Origin: Rhizobium etli_C
GTDB lineage: Bacteria; Pseudomonadota; Alphaproteobacteria; Rhizobiales; Rhizobiaceae
Reading direction: 5' to 3' (one strand)
DNA length: 64,000 nt
NCBI RefSeq assembly: GCF_014198605.1
Contig: NZ_JACIHU010000001.1
Part shown: piece after piece, positions 40,882 through 49,006 of the stretch
Numbering within the stretch: position 1 is the stretch's first letter
How the letters are laid out: each line of letters starts with the position of its first letter
Notes under the pieces: model-generated
Databases searched by the model: none
Told to the model about the DNA's origin: nothing
Seen by the model: the letters and a program-made list of their open reading frames with translations, nothing else
Position numbers and translations under genes: made by a program

Positions 40882-43800
40882 CAGAAGCGGACTTTGAGCG
40901 TGCCCTTGAAAGCGCGGCCCCAGCCGGGCACGCCGGGCGTGATCTCGAACTCCTCATCGAGCAGGTTATAGGCGGCCGCCTCCAGCTCGATGCGCTTGTC
41001 GAACGGCTCCCAGACCAGGTGGGCGTCGAGGCTCCAGTAATCGTCGAGCCTGGTGCCGAACCGATCGCCGTCGCGCTCGCCGACATAATTGGCGGCGAGC
41101 GTTGTCTTGACCTTGGCTTCGTTGACCCAGGTCAGCGCAATCTGCCCGGAATTCTGCGGTATGAAGGGAAGAGGGCCGCCATAGATCGGCTCAAGCGGAT
41201 CCCGGTTTTCCGAATCCATGTAGGCATAGGTGGCCGACAAGCCGAAACCGTTGCCGAGCGCGACGTTGGCAGTGACGGCAGCGCGATCGATCCTGCCGCG
41301 AGAGATCGGCAGGCTGGTATCGGAGGGGAGCGAGATTAGCGGAAAATCGACCGAGAAATCATGCAGCTCCTGATGCTGGTATTCGACCGAAGTGAAGAAG
41401 CGGTCGGTCCATTCGGCATCCCACTGCAGGGCGACTGTATCCGTATAGCCTTGCGGATTGGTGGAGAACTGATTGGCCTGCAGCCCGAGTATGCCGACCG
41501 GGGAAAGGGTCGGGACGGTGGTGTCGAAGCTTTGCCGCATGAAGGCGGCGCGCAGCCAGTGGTTTTCAATCGGCGTCCAGGCGAGGCCAAAGCGCGGCTC
41601 CAGCCGGGTAATGTCGATGCCTTCGCCCTCCAGGCGCGTGGCGAACAAGGCGTATTCGCCCTTGAGATTGGGCGTGATCTCGTGGAGCACATCGACATAG
41701 GCTCGGCCGATATCGATGGTGTTCTCGGTATGATCCGGCGGAGCTGTCACGCCCAGCAGCGTCGCATCGACCGTGCTGCTGACGTCCATCCAGCCGCCTT
41801 CGATACCGTAGCGCCATGTCAAAGGTCCGGCGCCTATGGAATGGCTCAAAGCGCCGACATAAGTGTTGGATTCAGTCTCCTGAGTGACGTCGCTAAAGGG
41901 AATGATGAAGGGAACTCCTGTTCGAAAAAACAGTGGGTCCACGTCGACATCAAGCGCGTTGTCCGTGTTCGATTTGCTTCCTGAATAAAGCAGCGCTCCA
42001 TTCAACACGTTTTCATATGCAAACGTGTGGCTCCAGCCGATGCCGGCATATGTGGTTTCGGCGATGGTCTCCTGTGTTGTGTAAAGAGGCAGCGGGAACC
42101 GCACGCCGAACACGAGTTCCATAAACGCGGTGTTTGACGACAACGCGCTCAATGACCCATCATTCTTGCCATGATTGACGAAGGCCACCAGGCGATCGTC
42201 AGGCGTGACCGTCGCGGTCATATAACCATTGGCGCTCAGCAACTTGTTGTCCGTCTGAACGCCGCCGAAATCCCGATAGTCGCGATCGAGCGCCAGCTCT
42301 TCCCAGGTCAGATTGCCATAGAAGCTGATCGGGATGGTCTCGTTGGAATACCCCTGGATATCGGCTTCGCCGATACGCCTCGTATGGCCGTCGACGCTGT
42401 TGATGCCGCCGCCGAGCGAGCCTTCGATGAAGGGTACGTCGAACAGCGTTGCCGAGCGCGAACGGCCCGAGAGCATGTGCGGAGAAATGAGCAGCCCCTG
42501 GATGAAGGACGAGTAGCTCGATGCGTTGCCGCGGTTCTGGATGATATTGTCGTCGCTGAAGCTCGTCGCGTTGACGAAAGGAAAGATGCTGCCTTTGATC
42601 GACTGGTCGATATAACCGGTGCCCTTGAACGGATCGAAGACGGCATCGCCGTAATAGCGGCCCCAGGCATCCAGGCCCTGCAGGCGGAAGGCGTTGTTGA
42701 GCGTCGAACCGGCGCTCGCATTGGCGCCGAGCGAGCCGTAATCGCCGCCGCGGGCGCGCGAACGGCGCAGGTATTCCTGAGCGTTGCGGATCGCGCCGTC
42801 GGCGTCGTAATCGTCGATATCGACCGCCGTGCGAAAAGATGAGATAGCCGGGTCGTTGTCGTCCAGCCGGTCGGCATTGTCGAGCGCCTGCTGAGAGGGG
42901 ATGCGGTCGCCTTTTTCGTAATGAGCCGCGGCGAGCATCAACTGCGACTGCGAATGACCGGGATTGGCGGTGCTGGCGGCGAGCAGGTCGGCCAGCGCCT
43001 TTTCGCGCTCGCCGGTCTGCAGGTAATAACGGCCGCGGGCGAGCAGTGCGAGATCGAAGGAGGGATCAAGCGCGATCGCCGTGTCGATCTCGCGCTTGGC
43101 TTCCTTCATCCGCCCCTGGTCGAGGTAAAGTATCGAGAGGTTCGCGTGCAGCAGCGGGTCCTGCGGATCGAGCTCGATCGCCTTCTTGAAGGCCTTCTCC
43201 GCTTCGCCATTGGCATCGCGCGAACTCTGCAGCAGGCCGAGCGAATTCAGGGTACCCGATGCGCCGGGGGCAAGCGCGATGGCGCGGTTCAGGTCGGCCA
43301 GCGCGCCGTCGATGTCGCTTTCATAGGTCGCCTTGTAGCCGGCACGGGCCGACAGCGCCATCGGATGATCGGGGTCGAGCGCCAGCGAGCGCTCAATCGC
43401 TGCCTTCATCTGCTCGCGGTCGTCGGTGAGCTCCGCCAGTTGGGCGCGGACCGCCGGCAAGGTCGGATCGTCGGGGTAGCGCTGTTCGGCTTTTTTGATG
43501 ATCTCGATCGCTGCGCGCGGGTTCTTCAGGAAGCCTGTCGTGTAGGCCTCCATGATTGCGCCATAGGGGCCGGTGGTGTTGGCCGGCGGCTGTTCGGCAT
43601 GGGCGGGATCGGCGAGCGAACGGGCGAAATAGCCGCCGAATTGCGCCATGTTGCGGCGTGTCGGGTCGAGATACGGAAGGGCCTTCTGAAACAGCCTGGC
43701 GGCATCGCCGTAGCGCTTCTCCGAGCCAGCGATGGTGGCGTCGATCAGGTCGATGCGCGCCTGCTGGGCGATCGTCAGCTTGCGGCCGCGGATCTTCTGC

Positions 43801-44597
43801 AATGTCGCGGCCGCGGCCTGGCGGCCGTCGAAGGCGCTCTGCACTTCGGCAAGCTCCAGCCAGTCCTCGGTCGTGCGCCGCTCCGGCGGCAGCGCCAGCA
43901 GGCGGCGGCGCTCAGTGGCCATGCGGTCGGCCCGCAGCGGCGATGTCGGCATCAGATCGAAGCCGTCGCGCAGGTCGAGATAGAACAGCATCTGCTCGCG
44001 GTCATCCGGGTTGACGCTGATGATCTTGGTCGGCGCCTGGCCGATGGTGGCAACGGCACCTTCGCCCTCGCTCACCTCGACGCTGCCCTGCGGGTTGGAG
44101 AGCGCCACGCGGCCTTCCAGCACGATCATCGAGGTCTTGGCGCCCTCGACCGTCATCGTCCAATCGGTGCCGCGGATGGCCGCCGCCGCAGCTGGGGTCT
44201 CGACCGTCAGGCCCTGGCCGCCGCGCTCGGCGCGCGCCCAGATCGTACCGGACTGCAGATTGAGGATCGTATCGCCGCTCGCAGCCATCTTCTTGACCTG
44301 CAGCGAGGAATTGCGGCCGAGGCGGACCTGGGTGTGATCGGAAAAGACGATGGCGAGCTGGCCGTTGGCATTGGTCCGCAGCACGTCGCCGCTCAGGAGA
44401 TCCTGGTTGATGTCGACGATGCGCCAGTCCGATACGTCGATGAAACGGACCTCCTCGCCGGTCTTGCGGGCGATGACGGAGCCGGCGACCGGGGTCGCAC
44501 GCTGCACGGGATCGGCCATCGCCGGAACCCCGAAACCGGGCACGGCAAACGCCAGCGCCATCCCGACGCGACAGATGTTACTGGAATAACCCCGCAT
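40881..44597 (-). CDS. FecR-TPR-outer-membrane beta-barrel fusion protein
   Basis: A 1238-residue exported protein. After a signal peptide ending PAMAD comes a FecR domain (about 45-170: SGDVLRTNANGQLAIVFSD, VETPAAAAAIRGTDWTM). Several TPR repeats follow at about 240-590 (ALADLNRAIALAPGASGTLN, AEKAFKKAIELDPQDPLLHA, AKREIDTAIALDPSFDLALL). The last ~620 residues look like an outer-membrane barrel with aromatic strands, ending KVRF, the classical C-terminal phenylalanine. The ATG at 44597 is chosen because it starts the signal peptide. It probably anchors to the outer membrane and presents FecR/TPR domains to the CHASE2 cyclase downstream. Confidence 0.8.
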   Translation of the reverse strand: MRGYSSNICRVGMALAFAVPGFGVPAMADPVQRATPVAGSVIARKTGEEVRFIDVSDWRIVDINQDLLSGDVLRTNANGQLAIVFSDHTQVRLGRNSSLQVKKMAASGDTILNLQSGTIWARAERGGQGLTVETPAAAAAIRGTDWTMTVEGAKTSMIVLEGRVALSNPQGSVEVSEGEGAVATIGQAPTKIISVNPDDREQMLFYLDLRDGFDLMPTSPLRADRMATERRRLLALPPERRTTEDWLELAEVQSAFDGRQAAAATLQKIRGRKLTIAQQARIDLIDATIAGSEKRYGDAARLFQKALPYLDPTRRNMAQFGGYFARSLADPAHAEQPPANTTGPYGAIMEAYTTGFLKNPRAAIEIIKKAEQRYPDDPTLPAVRAQLAELTDDREQMKAAIERSLALDPDHPMALSARAGYKATYESDIDGALADLNRAIALAPGASGTLNSLGLLQSSRDANGEAEKAFKKAIELDPQDPLLHANLSILYLDQGRMKEAKREIDTAIALDPSFDLALLARGRYYLQTGEREKALADLLAASTANPGHSQSQLMLAAAHYEKGDRIPSQQALDNADRLDDNDPAISSFRTAVDIDDYDADGAIRNAQEYLRRSRARGGDYGSLGANASAGSTLNNAFRLQGLDAWGRYYGDAVFDPFKGTGYIDQSIKGSIFPFVNATSFSDDNIIQNRGNASSYSSFIQGLLISPHMLSGRSRSATLFDVPFIEGSLGGGINSVDGHTRRIGEADIQGYSNETIPISFYGNLTWEELALDRDYRDFGGVQTDNKLLSANGYMTATVTPDDRLVAFVNHGKNDGSLSALSSNTAFMELVFGVRFPLPLYTTQETIAETTYAGIGWSHTFAYENVLNGALLYSGSKSNTDNALDVDVDPLFFRTGVPFIIPFSDVTQETESNTYVGALSHSIGAGPLTWRYGIEGGWMDVSSTVDATLLGVTAPPDHTENTIDIGRAYVDVLHEITPNLKGEYALFATRLEGEGIDITRLEPRFGLAWTPIENHWLRAAFMRQSFDTTVPTLSPVGILGLQANQFSTNPQGYTDTVALQWDAEWTDRFFTSVEYQHQELHDFSVDFPLISLPSDTSLPISRGRIDRAAVTANVALGNGFGLSATYAYMDSENRDPLEPIYGGPLPFIPQNSGQIALTWVNEAKVKTTLAANYVGERDGDRFGTRLDDYWSLDAHLVWEPFDKRIELEAAAYNLLDEEFEITPGVPGWGRAFKGTLKVRF

Positions 44598-44727
44598 GAT
44601 CTCGACCCCATCCCCGTCTTCCCCTTTGTCGTTGTAGAGTGGAAAAGTCAAGCATGTTGCACACGTGTTCTTGTTTTCGTTCCAAAGTGTAATATCAGGG
44701 AAACACTTTAGCGGATGGAGTATTCAG

Positions 44728-45267
44728 GTGAGCGAATTCGAAAGTGCCACGGAGGTTATGCTGAGCAGGCCGTCGAGCGGGGATGTCGGTTCCGAGTATT
44801 TCGACCACATCAAGAAAATCAACGACATATTCTACGATCAGATCAAGATATCCGATCAGAAAGCCGCCTATATCTTTACTTTCATGCTCGCCTTTCTGGT
44901 GAGCTCCAGTGAGGTGAGGGCAGTCTTCAGCCTGACGCGTTATGCCAGCGGTGCGCCGGGCAGCATTCTGTTCTCGGGCCTGCTTGCCGCAGCCTCGGTC
45001 TTCTCCATTCTCTCCGCGATCCTGGTCGTTCTGCCTCGTAGTCTGGGCACCTCGACGTCGCTGTTCTGGGGCGCCTGGCCCAAGCACCGCGATTTGTTCT
45101 TCGAGGCGGCGCTGCGGCGCGATGCGCGCTACCTTTTCGACCAATATCTCGAAAACGCCGAAATTCTTTCCTGCATCGCCCGCAGCAAATATCGCTGTGT
45201 CACCTTCGCCTTTCGCGGATTGATGGTGAGTGTGGTCGCTTATGTGCTGCTATTGGCTGCGGGGTGA
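44728..45267 (+). CDS. PycTM/DUF5706-like membrane effector
   Basis: A 179-residue protein. An N-terminal helix with IKISDQKAAYIFTFMLAFL starts the first membrane segment; a second hydrophobic segment is SGLLAAASVFSILSAILVVL; then FWGAWPKHRDLFFEAALRRD, a helix with ENAEILSCIARSKYRCV and a last membrane helix. This D-KA, short loop, proline-bearing and SKY pattern matches the PycTM domain (DUF5706) of Pycsar membrane effectors that respond to cyclic nucleotides. GTG at 44728 with GGAG seven bases upstream is preferred. It is divergent from the FecR-cyclase operon, 130 bases away. Assignment is by recall of the family pattern. Confidence 0.65.
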   Translation: MSEFESATEVMLSRPSSGDVGSEYFDHIKKINDIFYDQIKISDQKAAYIFTFMLAFLVSSSEVRAVFSLTRYASGAPGSILFSGLLAAASVFSILSAILVVLPRSLGTSTSLFWGAWPKHRDLFFEAALRRDARYLFDQYLENAEILSCIARSKYRCVTFAFRGLMVSVVAYVLLLAAG

Positions 45268-45317
45268 GGGTGGGTCGGTCGCTGGCGGTCGGCGGATGTA
45301 AGGAGCAATTGTTGAGC

Positions 45318-45447
45318 GTATCCTTCGAGGCTTCGCCCTCCGGGCTACGCGCCTTAGGATAATAGGCGTTGGAGAATGCCGCGCCCTCTCTCCGGCCTCA
45401 TCCTGAGGCGCCCCGCAGGGGCCTCGAAGGACGAGGGCGGCCACGGG
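45318..45447. repeat. intergenic palindromic repeat, family C copy 2
   Basis: GTATCCTTCGAGGCTTCGCC at the left and GGGGCCTCGAAGGACGAGG at the right form inverted arms; CCTCATCCTGAGGCGCCCC is an internal palindrome. It fills most of the space between the PycTM-like gene and the DUF1194 gene. Confidence 0.65.
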
Positions 45448-45562
45448 CGTTTACGCGCACCTCCCATCACCGAAAATTGAAGCGGTGCGCGTGGCGGTGC
45501 ATCCTTCCCAGGCCAAGCTGTGCTAGAGTCGCCCGGCTTGAGAATGGCGCGGGGATCTGCCG

Positions 45563-46339
45563 ATGCTGACGTCACTTGCGGTGCTCATGGGTCTTTCCGG
45601 TGTCGTGCCGACGGCGCAGGCTGCGGCAAACGAGGTCGACGTGACGCTGGTGCTTGCCGTCGACACCTCGCGGTCGATGGATTTCGAAGAGATCGGCATC
45701 CAGCGCGACGGTTATGTCGAGGCGCTGAAACACAAGGAATTCATCGATGCGGTGAAGGGCGGGCTCACCGGCCGCATCGCCATCAGCTATTTTGAATGGG
45801 CGGGCTATGTCGTCCAGGGTTCGGTGATCGACTGGCAGGTGATCGCGACGGAGCAGGATGCGATCGCCTTTGCCGACAAGGTCGACGCCCGGCCGATCGG
45901 CACGCAGCGGCGCACCTCGATCTCCACCGCGATCGCCCAGGGCGTCAGCATGATCATCTCCAGCCCCTTCCGGGGCAGGCGGGAGGTGATTGATGTCTCC
46001 GGCGACGGTCCGAACAATTCCGGCAATCCCGTCACGCCCGTCCGCGACAAGGCGGTGGCATCAGGCATGGTCATCAACGGCCTCGCCCTCATGCTGCGGC
46101 CTTCCGATGCGCCTGACGGGCTCGACAAATATTATGCCGACTGCGTCATCGGCGGCCCCGGCGCCTTCGTGCTGCCGGTCCGCAAGATCGAGGACTTCGC
46201 CGTCGCCGTGCGCCGCAAGCTGGTGATGGAGATCAGCGGCTTGTCTCTGCCGGCGACGGTACAGCCGATCGCCGGCGCGGAGCCGGCAACGGACTGCTTG
46301 ATCGGAGAGAAGCAGTGGCGGGATATGTTTGACCGGTAA
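45563..46339 (+). CDS. DUF1194 (von Willebrand A-like) exported protein
   Basis: A 258-residue protein with a signal peptide (MLTSLAVLMGLSGVVPTAQA). The mature part is a VWA-like domain with the MIDAS start VLAVDTSRSMDFEE and further conserved DVSGDGPNNSG, typical of DUF1194. Such proteins are periplasmic and of unknown role. GCGGGGATCTGCCG precedes the ATG. No operon partner. Confidence 0.8.
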   Translation: MLTSLAVLMGLSGVVPTAQAAANEVDVTLVLAVDTSRSMDFEEIGIQRDGYVEALKHKEFIDAVKGGLTGRIAISYFEWAGYVVQGSVIDWQVIATEQDAIAFADKVDARPIGTQRRTSISTAIAQGVSMIISSPFRGRREVIDVSGDGPNNSGNPVTPVRDKAVASGMVINGLALMLRPSDAPDGLDKYYADCVIGGPGAFVLPVRKIEDFAVAVRRKLVMEISGLSLPATVQPIAGAEPATDCLIGEKQWRDMFDR

Positions 46340-46378
46340 GAGAGGCGACAGGCGCTGCCGCCGCCTCGATGCGGAGGT

Positions 46379-46813
46379 TTACGCCGCGAGAGCGGCGCGC
46401 GTTTTGCCGATCATGAGGGCGGCGCGGGCCGCCTCGCGGCCCTTCTCGACGAAATGCGCGCGGTAGATCTGCGTGTGATGCTCGGTTTCCTGATACTGAT
46501 GCGGCGTCAGCGAAACCGACAGCACCGGCACGCCGGTATCCATGCCGGCGCGCATCAGGCCATCGACGACGGCCTGGGCGACGAATTCGTGACGGTAGAT
46601 CCCGCCATCGACGACGAAGGCGGCGGCGATGACGGCGCCGTAGCGCCCGGATGCCGCAAGATCGCGCGACAGCAACGGCATTTCGAATGCGCCGGGAACG
46701 TCGAACACGTCGATCTGCTCAGCTGGAATGAGCTGCTGGAAACCTTCGAGCGCACGATCGACGATATCGGCGTGCCAGCCGGCTTTGACGAAGGCATAAC
46801 GGGTGGGTGTCAT
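46379..46813 (-). CDS. ribH: 6,7-dimethyl-8-ribityllumazine synthase, type II
   Basis: A 144-residue enzyme that condenses 5-amino-6-ribitylaminouracil with dihydroxybutanone phosphate, the penultimate riboflavin step. Key segments are FVKAGWHADIVDRALEGF, DVFDVPGAFEMPLLSRDL, AFVVDGGIYRHEFVAQAV and PVLSVSLTPHQYQETEHH. The HEFVAQAV and TPHQY pattern is that of the decameric RibH2 of Brucella and Mesorhizobium, a paralogue separate from the rib operon. AGGAGATTACC precedes the ATG. An FMN riboswitch lies upstream. Confidence 0.92.
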   Translation of the reverse strand: MTPTRYAFVKAGWHADIVDRALEGFQQLIPAEQIDVFDVPGAFEMPLLSRDLAASGRYGAVIAAAFVVDGGIYRHEFVAQAVVDGLMRAGMDTGVPVLSVSLTPHQYQETEHHTQIYRAHFVEKGREAARAALMIGKTRAALAA

Positions 46814-46895
46814 GGTAATCTCCTTTGGCGTACAGACACGTCACCCAAGGCGATCACGAACGTTTACCGGCAGCCGGCGAGGGCAGCAGGAACGC

Positions 46896-47036
46896 ACGTT
46901 CTCTTTCATCCGGACTATGACCGTCGGCTCAGGCATCTCACCTGATCTGCTGACCCTTCCCTAGAGAAGGCGCTCGCGGGCTCGCAATCGAAACTGCATA
47001 CCGCCGGTAGGGACTTCCACCCCGCCCTGAGAACGG
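46896..47036 (-). promoter_or_regulatory. FMN riboswitch (RFN element) before ribH
   Basis: On the minus strand the conserved RFN blocks appear in order: AGGGCGGGGTGGAAGTCCC, CCGGCGGTATG, AGCCCGCGAGCG, GGTCAGCAGATC, GGTGAGATGCC, GAGCCGACGGTCATAGTCC and GGATGAAAGAGAACG. FMN binding should reduce ribH expression. The ~80 bases between it and the ribH start hold the expression platform; no T-run terminator is evident, so control is probably at translation. Confidence 0.95.
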
Positions 47037-47095
47037 CGCGGACAATAGGGACAAGGCGGCGGGCTGGCAATAGGGGAATTGGTTTGGTGGGCGGG

Positions 47096-47340
47096 GCGTG
47101 CTTTGAGGCTTCGCCCTCTCGGGCTGCGCGTCTCAGCATGAAGACGTTGGGGTATGCAAGGCTGATGAGACTGGAAGTGGAGTGAGTACGCCTTCTCCGA
47201 CCTCCTTTATCCCCTGTGCTCGTCACAGGGATCCAGTGCGCCCCAGTCCTTGGGCGCGAGAGACTCGCTTCCTGTCGATGGAGTTAATCACGGCGCGGAC
47301 GCGCCGTGGCTGGATTCCTGTGACAAGCACAGGAATGACG
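47096..47340. repeat. repeat cluster: partial family C and family D copy 2
   Basis: GCTTTGAGGCTTCGCCCTCT at 47100 matches the left half of family C. At 47211-47340, CCCTGTGCTCGTCACAGGGA and TGGATTCCTGTGACAAGCAC are the arms of family D, with its core (CCTTGGGCGCGAG, GGCGCGGACGCGCC) in reverse order to copy 1. From 47341 to 47564 no gene or repeat was identified. Confidence 0.65.
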
Positions 47341-47564
47341 GAGGAGAGGTGGTGCCCGCACACACCTCAGCATGAGGAGCGTTTGGCGAGTGCCGCACCC
47401 GTCAATGAGAGCCAGCGAATAGGAGGACGACACGCATTGTCCGACGCCCTTGCTGCGCGCACGCCTGCGCCTACATGCTTCCATGAGCACACTCACGCCG
47501 AAACAGCATGACGCGCCGTTCCTGCATCAGGCGGGGCTGGCCACAACAATCATGGGAGGGACGC

Positions 47565-48011
47565 ATGCCAGAGTCTTTTGTCGTGCGCCGTGAGGCGCAT
47601 ATTGCGGCGCCGCCGGCTGCGGTGTTTGCGCTGATGACGGATCCGGAGAAGATTTTGCGATGGATGGGAACGCAGGCCGAGATCGAGCCGGAGCCGGGTG
47701 GGCTCTATCTCGTCAACGTTACCGGCGCCCGCTTTGCGCGAGGCTCGTTTCGCGAGGTCGTGCCGGTGCATCGGCTTGCCTACAGCTTCGGATGGGATGG
47801 CAGCGAGGTCGTGCCGCCGGGCTCCAGCCTGGTCGAGATCGACCTGATCGAGCAGCCGGATGGGACGTTACTCCGACTCACCCATAGCGGCCTGCCGAAC
47901 GAGGAGCAGTGCGCCGGCCATGCCGAGGGCTGGGAGCATTATCTCGGGCGGCTCACCGCGGTCGCGGCCGGGCGCGATCCGGGGCCGGATCCTTTTTACG
48001 GCAGGACATGA
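47565..48011 (+). CDS. SRPBCC/AHSA1-type protein
   Basis: A 148-residue START-like protein: VRREAHIAAPPAAVFALMTD, ILRWMGTQAEIEPEPGGLYLV, then TLLRLTHSGLPNEEQCAGHA and GWEHYLGRLTAVAAG. This is the AHSA1 pattern. Bacterial members bind hydrophobic ligands or act as chaperone-like or stress proteins, often next to an ArsR gene, which is missing here. GGGAGGGACGC sets the start at 47565. Confidence 0.83.
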   Translation: MPESFVVRREAHIAAPPAAVFALMTDPEKILRWMGTQAEIEPEPGGLYLVNVTGARFARGSFREVVPVHRLAYSFGWDGSEVVPPGSSLVEIDLIEQPDGTLLRLTHSGLPNEEQCAGHAEGWEHYLGRLTAVAAGRDPGPDPFYGRT

Positions 48012-48065
48012 ACGATTTTTCGCGGGGCGTGGGGCGCTTCTCAAGCGCTTGCAGCTGCGGGAAAA

Positions 48066-48093
48066 ACGGCCGGCCGGCGCTCCGACCGGCCGT
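48066..48093. terminator. stem-loop after the SRPBCC gene
   Basis: Perfect 8-bp stem ACGGCCGG and CCGGCCGT with a 12-base loop, flanked by A-rich sequence on both sides. A-runs on both sides would make T-runs only on the minus strand, so its direction is uncertain. Confidence 0.5.
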
Positions 48094-48196
48094 CAAAAAG
48101 CAGGGTTTTTTCACCTGCAAACATGAATGCCCGGTTCATCTCCAGTTCAATTTGGCGGCCCTAAAGTGGGTACGGCTGGATGAAATGGAGTTTTCG

Positions 48197-48517
48197 ATGA
48201 AGGCACTATCTATCGCGGCTGCCTTGCTCGCTGGCAGCCTTTCGATCGGCTCCGCGCAGGCGATGCCGATGGGGACAATCAATGTCGAGAGCAAGGTCAC
48301 AAGTGATGTCACAAAGGTCGACTACGCCTGCGGCCGCGGCTGGCACCTGAACCGCTGGGGCGAATGCCGCCGCAACTGGCGACGCCCGCCGCCGGTGGCT
48401 TTCTATGGTGGTCCGCCCCGCTGGGGCTGGGAGCGCCGCCACCGCGACTGGGATGGCCCGCGCTGGCGTCATGAACGCCGCTGGGATCGCGAACGCCGCT
48501 GGCGGGACGACTACTAA
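48197..48517 (+). CDS. small exported protein with GCG_CRPN-type motif
   Basis: A 106-residue exported protein: signal peptide KALSIAAALLAGSLSIGSAQA, then VDYACGRGWHLNRWGECRRN, which resembles the CGxGxxxxxxGxCxPN motif seen in many rhizobial small secreted proteins. The C-terminus is rich in Arg, Trp and Asp (WERRHRDWDGPRWRHERRW). Two cysteines may form a disulfide. GGAGTTTTCG favours the second ATG, at 48197. Function unknown. Confidence 0.7.
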   Translation: MKALSIAAALLAGSLSIGSAQAMPMGTINVESKVTSDVTKVDYACGRGWHLNRWGECRRNWRRPPPVAFYGGPPRWGWERRHRDWDGPRWRHERRWDRERRWRDDY

Positions 48518-48601
48518 AAGCCTCGGCATGAGGCTGGCGGACGAAGGCCGGCGCGATATTTCGCCCGGCCTTTTCTTTTGGAAACTGCAATTGCGCTCAG
48601 G

Positions 48602-48826
48602 TCAGATCCGGCTAACCAGCCAGTGCTTGCCGTCGATCAGCTCTTCGAGTTCGGCCGGATCCTTGACGCCGAACTCAAACCATTCGACGAGTTCCTTCGC
48701 CTTCAGACGGCTTTCGTCCGCCGTAAACTCGATTCCATAGCGCGCGCACCAGCGCCGCAGGATCGACGTCAGCAGCGTCATGTCGTTTCCGTCCAGCGGA
48801 TCTTTCGGCCAGAATGTCGTGCCCAT
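48602..48826 (-). CDS. small hypothetical protein
   Basis: A 74-residue soluble protein (MGTTFWPKDPLDGNDMTLLT, ELVEWFEFGVKDPAELEELI). It is amphipathic and acidic, without signal peptide. No family was recognised. Codon use is regular and no other frame competes. Convergent with the exported protein gene at 48197. Confidence 0.6.
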   Translation of the reverse strand: MGTTFWPKDPLDGNDMTLLTSILRRWCARYGIEFTADESRLKAKELVEWFEFGVKDPAELEELIDGKHWLVSRI

Positions 48827-49006
48827 CGCAACCCCTCAATCGCGGATGATGACCCGACATTATAGTGGAATCAAAGCAGCGCAAGTTTAAAGTGTTATTT
48901 TTCTGTTTTCCACCGCAGTGACGGATTTTCGACACTGTTTTTGTCAAGAGCCGCTGGCGCGGAACCGTCCGCTTGCGGACGCCTCCGGGCGATGTCATCC
49001 TGAGCC

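Noticed and set aside
38911..45267. Complete canonical Pycsar system
   Set aside because: The cyclase is a CHASE2 receptor with the adenine-type lysine (DKYMGD), not the small soluble PycC. Only the effector resembles Pycsar, so a related circuit is proposed instead.
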